This document shows positions 9,570 through 18,682 of a stretch of DNA of 64,000 nucleotides, piece by piece. Every line of letters starts with the position of its first letter. Position 1 is the first letter of the stretch. The stretch comes from Gaertneriomyces semiglobifer (Eukaryota > Chytridiomycota > Chytridiomycetes > Spizellomycetales > Spizellomycetaceae): the NCBI GenBank assembly GCA_025558075.1, contig JAHLKF010000021.1, positions 273,495-337,494 of the forward strand, written 5' to 3'. Position numbers and translations under genes: made by a program. The notes beneath the pieces were generated by a model that saw only the letters and a list, made by a program, of their open reading frames with translations, did not search any database and had not been told where the DNA came from.

Positions 9570-12500
9570 TCAGTGCTTATTGTCAGTGGTCGACACCTTC
9601 AGCAGCTTGTCAGCAGTGTCAGGCATTGTCAGCAACCTGTCAGCAGTGTCGGACACCTTCAGCACCTTGTCAGACAGTGTCATCAGCTTGTCAGCAGTGT
9701 CGGACGCTGTCAACAACTTGTCAGAAGCGTCGAACGTGCGGAAACCCATGCGGGGAAGCATGCTGTTCAGAGCAGGTGCTGCTAGGGCCTTGGTAAGTCC
9801 GTCAGCAAGCTGATCATTGGTGGATACATAGCGGAGAGCGATTTCCTGGGTCTGATGGACCTTTTCGCGGATGAAGTGATGACGGAGATCGATGTGCTTA
9901 GTACGGTTGTGATTGACTGGGTTGTTGACAAGTTTGATGGCTGCCTGGTTGTCCTCGTACACTGTCAGAGCACCATATGTGCCGGGTTCAGTGCCGGGGA
10001 GGATGGATCGTGTGGTGTCAGTGCGTGGAAAGTGCTCGAGGAGCGCGATCATCAGTCGACGGAGCCATACCGCTTCCTTAGCGGCCTCAGCTAACGCAAT
10101 GTACTCTGCTTCTGCTGTAGATTGTGCCGTGCAGTTCTGGAGCTTGGATGCCCACGAAATAGCGCCCCCGTTTAGCAAGAAGAGGTACGCCGACGTCGAG
10201 CGTCGATTTTCAGCATTCGCCGCGAAATCAGCGTCAGAATAACCATGTAGAGAGGATACTCCCCCGTCTTGATGGCCATACGAGAGTTTAAGTTTGCGAG
10301 TACCTTCTACATAGCGAAGGACACGGCGGGCAGCACTCAAGTGCTGTTCCGTTGGTTTCGATAAGAAGCGGGACAGCTTGGAGATTGCGAAGGCAAGATC
10401 GGGCCGCGTAGCGATGGTAAGATACATCAAGCTTCCAATTATTGACTGATAAAGCTTTTGATCGGCCAGGACGTCGGTTTCGGATGCAGCGACAAGCGAT
10501 AAACTTGGCGACAGTGGAACAGTGACAGGTGCAGCGTCGACAAGGCCATAGCGGAGGAGCATGTCATCAATGTATTTGCCTTGATTCAGCGTCAAGGTGT
10601 TAGCGGTACGGGTGACCTCGATGCCCAGAATGTACGAAAACTCCCCCATGTCCTCCATCGCGAATCGCCGGGCAAGACCATCCTTAAGGGACGCTATGCG
10701 GGCCGTCGTGGAGCAGATGGTGAGGTCATCAACGTACAGGGCGATGATGTCAGGTGTGCCGCCGGCAGCTGGACCAATGTACAGCGCGGTGTCGAGAACT
10801 GTGGGTTGAAAACCATCGGACTTCAGATAAGTGTCAAGCGTTTGATTCCATAAGCGGGGAGACTGTTTTAAACCATAGATCGAACGTAGGAGCTTAACGT
10901 ACGACCCATCAGGGAGTTGCATATGGATGTCGGTGTCGATGACCGCGTTGAGGAAGGCTGTCAGGACATCCATTTGATGAATAACGAGCCCGAACAGCTG
11001 AGAGAGGGCGAGGAGCAGGCGGAGGGTACTGAACTTGACGACAGGAGCATAGGTTTCGTCAAAATCGATGCCGGGACGCTGAGTGAAACCGCGTGCGACC
11101 AAGCGGGCCTTGTACTTTTTGACGGAGCCGTCGGGGTGATGCTTGATCTTGAAGACCCATTTGGAGTCGATGGCGTAAGCGTCGGACGGCAAGGCGTCGA
11201 CGGGCAACCTTGTCTGATTATCAAGCAGGGATTGGAGTTCCTTATCGATGGCCTGCTGCCAGGCATGACGATCGGGTGAGCGCAGCGCCTGCTTATAAGT
11301 GACGGGTTCCCGGGCACGGGGGCCGTCGAGAGCGGATGCTACTAATGCCTCGACTGCAGGTCCAATTTCCGGGGATTGGTGCTTACGAGCGAAATATTCA
11401 TCAACAACGGGCAAGCCGGGTAAGTTGAACGCGTCGTTCCATTCAGGTTCAGAATACCCGACGTACTTAACAAAATATTGATGCTCCCCTGTCGGTGCGA
11501 TCCGTTCATCAACAATGTACTCGACTTCAAAAACTTCATCATCGGGAGCGTCGGGAGCGGGATCGACATAGTTGGTTTCATCGAACGTGACGTCGCGGGA
11601 CCGATGGATGCGCTGTGTCAGTGGGTCATAGAACCGATAACCCGTGGAGTCAATGTACCCGATTAGTTTCATGCGACGAGCCCGGGGTTCGAGCTTTTTG
11701 TGAGGACAGCGTTCGACGGGGATATGAACATAAGCGTCGGACCACAGGACCCGCAGGTTCGCCACGTCCGCGGGAGAACCATGCCATTTTTCATATGGAG
11801 TTGCATTTCCGATGGCGCGGGACGGGGTGCGCTGACGGAGGTAGTTGACAGCACCGACGATTTCCCCCCACAAGTGCTGAGGTTTGTGACTCGACAGCAT
11901 GACCGCCCAGGTTTGTGTCATTAACGTCTGATTATAACCCTCGGCAATGCCGTTTTGCGCGGGAGAGTATGCGTGGGTAGGACGAACCTGGGTGCCGTGC
12001 TGCCGGAGATCGCCGACAAGGGCATGACTCAGATATTCGCCGCCGTTGTCGCATCGCAGTTCAAGGATTTTGCAGCCATGGAGGTTTTCAGCATGTTGGC
12101 GGAAACCGTGGAATTCAGCGGGGACATCATGGTTATTTTTGATGATGGCGACATGTGCATATCGAGTAAGTTCGTCGATGAACGTGACAAGGTACGGGCA
12201 GTGATCGAGTGTGTCATGCTCGACTGACTGTACGTCGCTGTGGATGCGACCAAAGACACGGGTTGCAGGTTGGGGGTTGTCATGATTGAATGGAGAGCGT
12301 CGGGACTTAGCGACACGACACCCGACGCAGGTGGCAAGGGTGCCGGGCGCGGAAATGCCGTATGCGCGAAGCGCTAGTTGGAGATTAGCAGCGCTCGGAT
12401 GACCCAGATGTAGATGCCAGAGCTTAAGAGTGACAGAGTCGGCAGGACTAGGAGCAGGGTCAGAGAGAGCATGTGAAGTAGGCGTTATATTTGGTGAATA

Positions 12501-12905
12501 AACAGTGTCATCGACAATCGCAGGTGTCGGAGGTGTCGGTGGTGTCGACGGTGTCGACTCGGTCGAATTGGTCGATTCTGGTCGATTTGTCGGAAAGTGC
12601 TGTGCCACCGTGTCGGACGCGTGAAGTTGCTGTGCCATCGGAGGCGCAGTGACGGCAGCGGCGGGCGCAGTCACGGACGAATCGTGGGTGTACTGGGATG
12701 GGCGACGCGCGGTACGTGCGGACCTGCGGCGGGGATGACTGGTGTAGGCTTCATATTCAGTTGGAGAGGTGGTTGTATACCCAGCAATAAAATAAAGTTT
12801 ATTGTGACGTATGACATCAGCTACACGCGCACCCGACTTGCGATGAGTAATCCACCCGGCACTAAGATCAGCCGAAAATTCTAAGGCATAACGCGACTGG
12901 GCCAA
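9570..12905 (-). CDS. pol: Copia-1 pol: integrase, chromodomain-like module, RT, RNase H
   Basis: About 1111 codons, in frame with the gag-protease ORF and separated from it only by the TGA at 12906-12908; the frame begins TTG, so it is not an independent gene. Integrase has the HHCC finger (HLHLGHPS, CVGC) and D (HSDVQ), D (CDNGGEY) and E (NGIAEGYNQ). Residues about 455-507 (roughly 11535-11385) read as a chromodomain: VEYIVDER, YFVKYVGY, then a Trp-containing segment and VVDEYF. This domain normally marks Ty3/Gypsy chromoviruses and is unexpected between IN and RT of a Copia element. RT carries YVDD; RNase H ends near HHFIREK. The last 60 residues are degenerate repeats around SDTADKLL and are encoded by a tandem DNA repeat. 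Confidence 0.92.
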   Translation of the reverse strand: MAQSRYALEFSADLSAGWITHRKSGARVADVIRHNKLYFIAGYTTTSPTEYEAYTSHPRRRSARTARRPSQYTHDSSVTAPAAAVTAPPMAQQLHASDTVAQHFPTNRPESTNSTESTPSTPPTPPTPAIVDDTVYSPNITPTSHALSDPAPSPADSVTLKLWHLHLGHPSAANLQLALRAYGISAPGTLATCVGCRVAKSRRSPFNHDNPQPATRVFGRIHSDVQSVEHDTLDHCPYLVTFIDELTRYAHVAIIKNNHDVPAEFHGFRQHAENLHGCKILELRCDNGGEYLSHALVGDLRQHGTQVRPTHAYSPAQNGIAEGYNQTLMTQTWAVMLSSHKPQHLWGEIVGAVNYLRQRTPSRAIGNATPYEKWHGSPADVANLRVLWSDAYVHIPVERCPHKKLEPRARRMKLIGYIDSTGYRFYDPLTQRIHRSRDVTFDETNYVDPAPDAPDDEVFEVEYIVDERIAPTGEHQYFVKYVGYSEPEWNDAFNLPGLPVVDEYFARKHQSPEIGPAVEALVASALDGPRAREPVTYKQALRSPDRHAWQQAIDKELQSLLDNQTRLPVDALPSDAYAIDSKWVFKIKHHPDGSVKKYKARLVARGFTQRPGIDFDETYAPVVKFSTLRLLLALSQLFGLVIHQMDVLTAFLNAVIDTDIHMQLPDGSYVKLLRSIYGLKQSPRLWNQTLDTYLKSDGFQPTVLDTALYIGPAAGGTPDIIALYVDDLTICSTTARIASLKDGLARRFAMEDMGEFSYILGIEVTRTANTLTLNQGKYIDDMLLRYGLVDAAPVTVPLSPSLSLVAASETDVLADQKLYQSIIGSLMYLTIATRPDLAFAISKLSRFLSKPTEQHLSAARRVLRYVEGTRKLKLSYGHQDGGVSSLHGYSDADFAANAENRRSTSAYLFLLNGGAISWASKLQNCTAQSTAEAEYIALAEAAKEAVWLRRLMIALLEHFPRTDTTRSILPGTEPGTYGALTVYEDNQAAIKLVNNPVNHNRTKHIDLRHHFIREKVHQTQEIALRYVSTNDQLADGLTKALAAPALNSMLPRMGFRTFDASDKLLTASDTADKLMTLSDKVLKVSDTADRLLTMPDTADKLLKVSTTDNKH

Positions 12906-14021
12906 TCATGCGAAAGAGAGCAGATTCCGCGGACATTCGGGAGCATAGAGCACGTCAGTAAGGTTAAGTAAACCATGACGTGTGTTGATGATTAAGGTTC
13001 CCTTGCCGTAAGCGGCGCACGTGCCGATGCCGGAGATTTGTTGAGCCGAGGGAAAAGCTTGAAATTCCGTCAGAAGGAAGCGATCGCGAATGATGCTATG
13101 TGTGGCGCCCGAATCGAGAGCGATGGAGTGCGGCGCGTCACGGTAAGTCGATAAGACAAGGAAGGCCTCGGGATCAGAGTCAGCGTCGTCCGCGGGGTCG
13201 GGTGAATCGGAGAGATCGGCGTCGTCACGGGCAAGTTCAGCGGCATGTGCGGCCGGGCCGGACTGAGCGTGTTTCTTGCCGTCAATGACAAAGGGACAGT
13301 CACGAATGTAGTGGGTACCTTGGGTGCAGACGTCACAGGGACGGGCCGCCGGCGTGGGGCGGTGGCGGCGCATGGCGGCGGCAGCGGCAAAAGCTTCAGG
13401 AGTGCTGGGAGTTCGAGGTTTGGTGTACACAGAGGCATCCAAGTCCAGGGCAGCAATTTGTAAGGCGTCAAGGGTCTGGGTGTCAGCGGCAACTCGATTG
13501 CGAATGCGGTCACGAACCGAGGGTTTGAGACCGCAAATGTAAGTAAGGCAAACGTCGTCAGAGTCCATGTTCGGCAGGGTTAAGCGAATTTTCTCGAAAG
13601 CAGAGTTGTATTCGCCGACGGTACCGGTTTGAGAGAGGTTTCGCGGGGCAAGGCGTTGGGAGTCCAGATAAGCAGCGGGAATGAAGCGTTGATGGAGCGC
13701 ACGACAGAGGGGGTTCCACTGAGTAATAACGGCGGCTTTTGCGGCAGAGCGGTTCCAGTCTTCCAGCCATGTAAGGGCATGGTCGCGGAGATTGCAGACA
13801 GGGACTAAGAAAAGGTCCTCCTCAGTTAGATCGGGGCGTAAGGTGTGAATCATGTTGATCGAGCGGATGAAGGTCAACAGCCGGGGGGCGGCATCCTGGG
13901 GATTGCCGTCGAACGGGGTGATTTTCTTAAGCGTGTCTGTTAACAGTCGTTCAGCGAACAGTGACGGAGGGTTGTCGGGGGCCGAGAATTCCTCCTTGGC
14001 ACTGCGGGTCGAGCGGGCCAT
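12906..14021 (-). CDS. gag: Copia-1 gag and protease
   Basis: 371 codons from ATG at 14021. The N-terminal part is a Copia-type capsid region; a zinc knuckle CDVCTQGTHYIRDC (CX2CX4HX4C) lies near residue 230, and an aspartic protease with LDSGATHS near residue 304. The ORF stops just after CPRNLLSFA, where Copia polyproteins normally continue without a break into integrase; the next codons (LAQSRYALEF) do so in the same frame. The TGA is most simply a CGA-to-TGA change that inactivated this copy; regulated readthrough is possible but the position is unusual for it. Confidence 0.9.
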   Translation of the reverse strand: MARSTRSAKEEFSAPDNPPSLFAERLLTDTLKKITPFDGNPQDAAPRLLTFIRSINMIHTLRPDLTEEDLFLVPVCNLRDHALTWLEDWNRSAAKAAVITQWNPLCRALHQRFIPAAYLDSQRLAPRNLSQTGTVGEYNSAFEKIRLTLPNMDSDDVCLTYICGLKPSVRDRIRNRVAADTQTLDALQIAALDLDASVYTKPRTPSTPEAFAAAAAMRRHRPTPAARPCDVCTQGTHYIRDCPFVIDGKKHAQSGPAAHAAELARDDADLSDSPDPADDADSDPEAFLVLSTYRDAPHSIALDSGATHSIIRDRFLLTEFQAFPSAQQISGIGTCAAYGKGTLIINTRHGLLNLTDVLYAPECPRNLLSFA

Positions 14022-14035
14022 CTAAAAAAAAAGTG

Positions 14036-14212
14036 TTATACACAGGCAAGGTGCAATAAGGGTCAGTTGTCGTTGAACACAGGCAGGGTGTTCAATAAGC
14101 AGTTGTCGTTGATCGCAGGCAGGAGGATCAATGGCAGTCGTCGTTGATCGCAGGCAGGGGGATCAATAAGTGTCGGGCGTCGTTAATCGCTGGCAGGGGG
14201 ATTAACGGTGTC
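14036..14212 (-). repeat. Tandem repeat in the Copia-1 5' leader
   Basis: About five degenerate units of 31-38 bases between the gag ATG and the 5' LTR. On the plus strand each has the form GTCGTTGATCGCAGGCAGGGGGATCAA, with TTGATC and GATCAA able to pair, so the RNA leader could form a row of small hairpins. A packaging or translation-control role is possible but unproven. Confidence 0.7.
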
Positions 14213-14330
14213 GGGAGCGTCGTATGTTGGGAAAACAGCGTGATCGCTCGGGCAAGCGAGGAATCATCGGTAACGGGCCGTTCCACCCGGAGACTGAAGG
14301 GCAGAGGATAAGCAGGTGACAGCTATCGAT

Positions 14331-14347
14331 GCCAGGGGCTCATAACC
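14331..14347 (-). promoter_or_regulatory. Primer-binding site of Copia-1 (initiator-Met half-tRNA)
   Basis: Directly inside the 5' LTR on the minus strand: GGTTATGAGCCCCTGGC. It is complementary to the anticodon arm of a fungal-type initiator tRNA-Met (GGGCTCATAACC), the internal priming mode used by Copia elements rather than priming from the tRNA 3' end. Confidence 0.75.
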
Positions 14348-14623
14348 TGTTGCAGAGGATCCTGCTGAGGCTCTGGTCCTTCTAATAAGCTTATGTGTAT
14401 TCAAGTCTAAGGTTCTAAGAGTACAGTTGAATGCCCGGCATAAGAGAACCACCCGACGGAAAGATCACGTGTCCGGTGTTAGGGCACCCAGTCACATGGG
14501 TCACGTGCTCATGGGCACATGACGCACGTGTGTGTGCTGATATGGATAAGAACCCATGTCATAGCGCGCGCCCTGGTTAGGGTATCCCTATGACGTGTAT
14601 GTCACCGGGACCCCCTTACAACA
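14348..14623 (-). repeat. 5' LTR of Copia-1
   Basis: 276 bases, matches the 3' LTR with one deleted A and about four substitutions. Followed by the target duplication ATCCC (14624-14628). Confidence 0.95.
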
Positions 14624-14628
14624 ATCCC

Positions 14629-15736
14629 AGCGTCCCCACGCTCCTTATCTGCTGGATAACTGGCTGGTGCTTCAACAGTCAACTGAAATACCTTCGAAGA
14701 AAAAGTTGTATCAAAGTGCCTCCGACTGTGCTGCTGAGCTTAATTGAGTGCAGTGTGCTTCCCATCTCAGCCAATGCGAAGGCATGGATATTTTCAAGAG
14801 AGATGATAGGAAAGTTGTTGCGGTATGATGGGAGTTCAAGCCATTGCTCGGCAATCAACCAACCAAGCCCAAACCAAATCGGCATCTGCCATCATGACGG
14901 TGACGACGACATCACAAAGAAGGACGGCCACATACATGGTGCCATGGCATGTCAGACTCTGCAGGGATGACTACTACTTGTACCAGCACAAGTATTGCAT
15001 TGGACGTGCTGTTTTTCTCTGTCGCCAGCTAAGCTCTGCTGTGGCCAGCTTCATCGACGATTTGTTGCAAAGGATCACTCTGATATGTCCTTTTACGCAG
15101 AAGTCTGGAGTATATTGAAGACCCTAACACTGTCAAAACAAAGCCCTCTGCCAGAAACTGCGGCTTACATGTACACTGGCAAACAAAACAAAGGTAATAT
15201 GTGGCAAATCAAAGATAAACCAGGACTTTGATTGATTTTTGACATTGATTGACATTGTATTGACTGTGGCAGTAGATCTAGATCTTGGAGAATGACCATC
15301 CACGCATATATATATGTGACCTCCCAGAGGCATACTTGATTCGGAGTGCCTTCTCCAAAATATACAGAAGAATACAACATATAAATACTTCCTTTTTGAT
15401 TGTCGTTGTTTTGCGGGCTTGGTACGTACGTACGTTTAACCGTGATACGTTGACCTTGTTTTAGACGTTGATCATCATTCGTCATGGCCGCTGTCATTTT
15501 CCCGCACATCGTGATCACGAAACTGACAGAGGTTGTGTGGTCCGATGCTCGTCAGAGTCACGCAGTGGGTGGGGCGGCAGCATCGAGGCCTTTCCTTTGC
15601 AAGCGGCTCCAGATTTTATCGGATCTCCAACTTCTCAAAGGAGGAGTGCCGTGAATCGTCACTCGGAATGATGAGGCTCCAGAAATACTTTACATGTTAG
15701 GCATGGTAAGCTGGTCTTGGCGTCACCCAGGGACCC
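14629..15736. other. Unassigned stretch between Copia-1 and Gypsy-C, with gene debris
   Basis: No clear intact gene. A small plus-strand frame starts at ATG 15484 (MAAVIFPHIVITKLTEVVW), reaches a TGA at 15652-15654 after 56 codons and continues open in the same frame to a GTAAGC that could be a splice donor near 15708. The Gypsy-C insertion follows at 15737, so this may be the 5' part of a cellular gene cut by the element. Nothing recognisable was found in 14629-15480; a 68-codon minus-strand frame (14679-14885) looks protein-like but is unsupported. Confidence 0.3.
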
Positions 15737-16480
15737 TGTAACGGATATTTCTTCGCTCGTGCTGTGATGCGCCGAGCGAAATAAGATAAGATTGGCGCTT
15801 CCGGGATGACCGTGGGCTTTGTTTATGTTTAATTTGGTTGCGACAGAGCGCGTGGGACGCAGCGTGTCTCGGATCCGTAAATACGAGGATCCGTGATTAA
15901 ATGCGAGGGCACGAGAGTGCTGATAGGTGAACCAAGGAGCGATGTTGAGCCGGATGATCAGTCCGTTAACTATGCCGCCGCCGAGCGTGGAAAAGAGGGA
16001 TCAGACCCGTGGGACGCGGTTACTTAGCGTGCGTGCCTTTTCTCACTGGGGTTGTATAGAGTGATTTGTATAGTTCAGCTCGTGTATTGAATTAGAACTA
16101 TCTGACTCTAAGTTTCTACTGTTTCTTGCCCTCCTTGCCTTCACCGCTGCAGCCTTCTATTTATAGGAGCTTTGCGTCGCCTGCTTGCGCTTTCTCTCGG
16201 GCGTTGTTTTATCGCTCTCGGAAATTCCCCTATGTACTTCCGAGCCTTGTGCGCGCCGCTCCTTGACTCCTAAGGTTTCGAGTGCCAGCGGGCGTCGCTC
16301 CTTAACGTCAGAACCCTTGCGATGGTCTCCGTAGTATTTATTTTTAGCTATCAAACCTGTGGGTGTGTTTCGGAGGTGCAGATCTTGTTCTTGTCTTGTG
16401 TTTATTATGCTAGGAGTTGAGGCACGGTCTCCGCACCGCTCCCTTGAGGTTCTGAGATTGCGGTCTTGGGATCCGCGACA
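15737..16480 (-). repeat. 3' LTR of Gypsy-C
   Basis: 744 bases, reading TGTCGCGG...GTTACA on the minus strand. Contains TATAAATAG (minus strand, about 16159-16167), a likely core promoter. The copy at 24688-25431 differs at about four positions. Confidence 0.94.
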
Positions 16481-16516
16481 TCCCCCTTCGAAAAGAAGGG
16501 CCACCTTGATGCTGGT

Positions 16517-18682
16517 TCAAAGTATCAAGGGCCCGTTGACATTGGGATCGTCCCAGTCGGGTTCTCTGACTTGATGGTCGAGTACGGCCACTAACCTTGC
16601 AGCTCCCGCAGCGTCCTTGCACAAAACACCCACCCAGTCTCGAGTCGGATGTGCTACTCCTGTGACTCCAATTTGCGAGGTTCGGCTGCACAGAACGGGG
16701 ACTAGGTTTGTGTAGGCCGCGTGCCAGGCTGCTCGAGCAAGACTGTAGCTGGCTTTGTAGGGATTGTGGGTCTCGGTGTTCCTCCAGAGGGTGTCCGCAG
16801 CCTTATATCGGGCCTCTAGCTTCTTGGCAATGGTGGCCACCCACTCTGTTATGACTGCTTGCACGTCATGATCTAGCACGTCTTTAATGCTGTAAACCGG
16901 GTCCTTGTTTGACTGGGATGGCCGGCCATTCTTGGGTTCGCTCAGTTGAACAAATCCCGCGTCGATGTACGCTCCCTCTCCCCAGTTGAATCCGCGCTTG
17001 GATTGTTGGTCTCGGGACTTCCGTACGTCGGTTCGCAAACCCAAAGTAGAGTGGAATGTGGCCTGAGACTGAGTGATATCTACAAACACCTCGTTGACCA
17101 CTTTTCCGAGGATCGGGGGAACTCCACGCGGAGGCGGATACCAGTCCTTGAGGTGGTAAAGGTCCCACGCTATGTTAGCAGTGACCCTGCCATGAGTGGC
17201 AGTCTTAATTTGTTCGGAGAGATTGAACGAGATACTGCTTGCGACAGCGTCCGCGAAGACCTCCCAGATTTGCTCGTTCTGCCAGGGGGTGGTTACGGTA
17301 CCCAGTTTTTCGGGGTGCGAGATGGCCATCCACGGGTCGTCCGGGTCTTCTCGAACATGGATTTCGGTCTCGTAACACTCTTCGGGGGGGTTCCAAGATC
17401 TTCGGCGGGCGCTCTGTTGCCGACGACGCTGTTGCTCTTGCTGCCGCCGTTGCTGTTCGTCCTGCTGTCGCTGTTGCTCTTCTAGCAGTTCCTGCTGCTG
17501 CCTCTGTTGCTCTAGCAGTTCTTGCTGCTGCCGCTGCTGTTCCAGCAGTTCTTGCTGTTGTTGCTGTTGCTCCTGCGCTCTCCTCCTTTGCCTCCGACGT
17601 TGCCTTTTGAGGCGACGGGTTTCTGCGGGGTCGGAATTCATGTCGTCGGGGTCCGAGCTATCTGATGACTCTGGCGAAGGAGTACTGGGCTGTCGTTGTT
17701 CGTGCACTAAGGTTTTCCCACTGGGCCTGAGGCTGTGTATTTTGTCTCGGAGGTAATTTTCCAGGGGCTCGAGCGGCACACGCTTGTGTGGGAAACATGG
17801 AGACACGCTCGCTGTATGTCTCCTTTTATGCTTGCCCGGTAGTAGTATGGAGGCGGATTTCTTCTCCTTATTGGCGAAAAAGATGGATCGGTCGACAACT
17901 GTCGGGGTAATCTCCTCATCATTTTGATGCATGTTGTTGACTCCGTAGTTTGAGCTGTCAAAGCGCGTGCCGAATTGCTCGCCTTCCTTAAATGCGGGTC
18001 CTGATCTATTTTTAGAAGGTCCGGCTCTGTTGCACCCGTAATTGGGGCGGTTGCACTCAGGTTTTGTTACTAAAAATGTCTCGTCCGTTATACGGGCGTT
18101 TGGTGCGCGAGACCGCCAGTATTCTTCGACGGCTCGGGCAGCATCCGTCAGCGATTCTGCGTATTCCCAAGTATCGTCGTGGGATGGGTACCCTTCCCAC
18201 CGAATGCGGTATTGGAGTCTCTTTCTCAGGCGTCGGTGGTCAACTACTGCTTCTACCACGTAAACCTCTTCTCCGTCGTCGCTAGCCAGAGGGCCCGGGA
18301 GCTCAACCGGTGAAGCTCCGGACACCCATTTCTTGAGCTTCGAGACGTGGAACCAAGGGTACAGGCGTCCAAGGAGTAATGGCAGAGCTAGCTTATAGTT
18401 GTCTCTGTATTTGTCAATGTCCACGACTTCTAAAGGCCCGACCCATTTTTTGGCTATTTTTGATTTGAAGCCCGACAAGTTCTTTGTGCTGAGGGCGACG
18501 TGCTGTCCGACCCGGAATTGGATGTGTCGGTGCTTGCCGTCGTAGTATCGCTTCTGCGTTTCCTGGGACTCCGCCATAAGGTCTCGTATGAGAACGCCGA
18601 TGTCTGCTAGCTCTTCGACTAAGGTTTCGGCGTCCGCGTTGCGTGTTCGCGAGCTGCGCTGCAAAAGTTGCGAAAGTGGATT
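16517..18682 (-). CDS. pol: Gypsy-C polyprotein, C-terminal part: end of integrase, chromodomain, Q-rich coil, extra domain
   Basis: Same frame as the upstream ORF, separated by the TAG at 18683-18685. Starts with the integrase C-terminal region (RVGQHVALSTKNL, YPWFHVSKLKKW), then a chromodomain (VEAVVDHRR, YRIRWEGYPS, DTWEYAESL). About 450 further residues follow, which ordinary chromoviruses lack: a Ser/Asp-rich linker, an Arg/Gln/Glu coiled coil built from QQELLEQQRQ repeats (DNA about 17410-17600), and a globular C-terminal domain of about 250 residues of unknown function. By eye that domain shares a G-L-x-x-D-V element and the overall order of hydrophobic blocks with ORF3 of Gypsy-A. The frame ends at TGA 16517-16519, about 36 bases before the LTR. 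Confidence 0.85.
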   Translation of the reverse strand, partial: NPLSQLLQRSSRTRNADAETLVEELADIGVLIRDLMAESQETQKRYYDGKHRHIQFRVGQHVALSTKNLSGFKSKIAKKWVGPLEVVDIDKYRDNYKLALPLLLGRLYPWFHVSKLKKWVSGASPVELPGPLASDDGEEVYVVEAVVDHRRLRKRLQYRIRWEGYPSHDDTWEYAESLTDAARAVEEYWRSRAPNARITDETFLVTKPECNRPNYGCNRAGPSKNRSGPAFKEGEQFGTRFDSSNYGVNNMHQNDEEITPTVVDRSIFFANKEKKSASILLPGKHKRRHTASVSPCFPHKRVPLEPLENYLRDKIHSLRPSGKTLVHEQRQPSTPSPESSDSSDPDDMNSDPAETRRLKRQRRRQRRRAQEQQQQQQELLEQQRQQQELLEQQRQQQELLEEQQRQQDEQQRRQQEQQRRRQQSARRRSWNPPEECYETEIHVREDPDDPWMAISHPEKLGTVTTPWQNEQIWEVFADAVASSISFNLSEQIKTATHGRVTANIAWDLYHLKDWYPPPRGVPPILGKVVNEVFVDITQSQATFHSTLGLRTDVRKSRDQQSKRGFNWGEGAYIDAGFVQLSEPKNGRPSQSNKDPVYSIKDVLDHDVQAVITEWVATIAKKLEARYKAADTLWRNTETHNPYKASYSLARAAWHAAYTNLVPVLCSRTSQIGVTGVAHPTRDWVGVLCKDAAGAARLVAVLDHQVREPDWDDPNVNGPLIL

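Larger units (their letters stand above)
9233..14623 (-). mobile_element. Copia-1: complete Ty1/Copia retrotransposon with a chromodomain
   Basis: Complete minus-strand element. The LTRs (9233-9509 and 14348-14623, 277/276 bases) differ at about four positions plus one indel. A perfect 5-base target duplication ATCCC lies at 9228-9232 and 14624-14628. The order gag-PR-IN-RT-RH marks it as Copia. A half-tRNA-iMet primer site lies at 14331-14347 and a polypurine tract (GAGGGGGGAG, minus strand) beside the 3' LTR at about 9510-9519. One in-frame TGA between protease and integrase is the only break seen. Confidence 0.95.

Noticed and set aside
9476..9813. Plus-strand Ser/Gln/Cys-rich ORFs at 9.5 kb and 32.8 kb
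   Set aside because: Antisense shadows of the Copia C-terminal repeat, present in both copies only because the element is.
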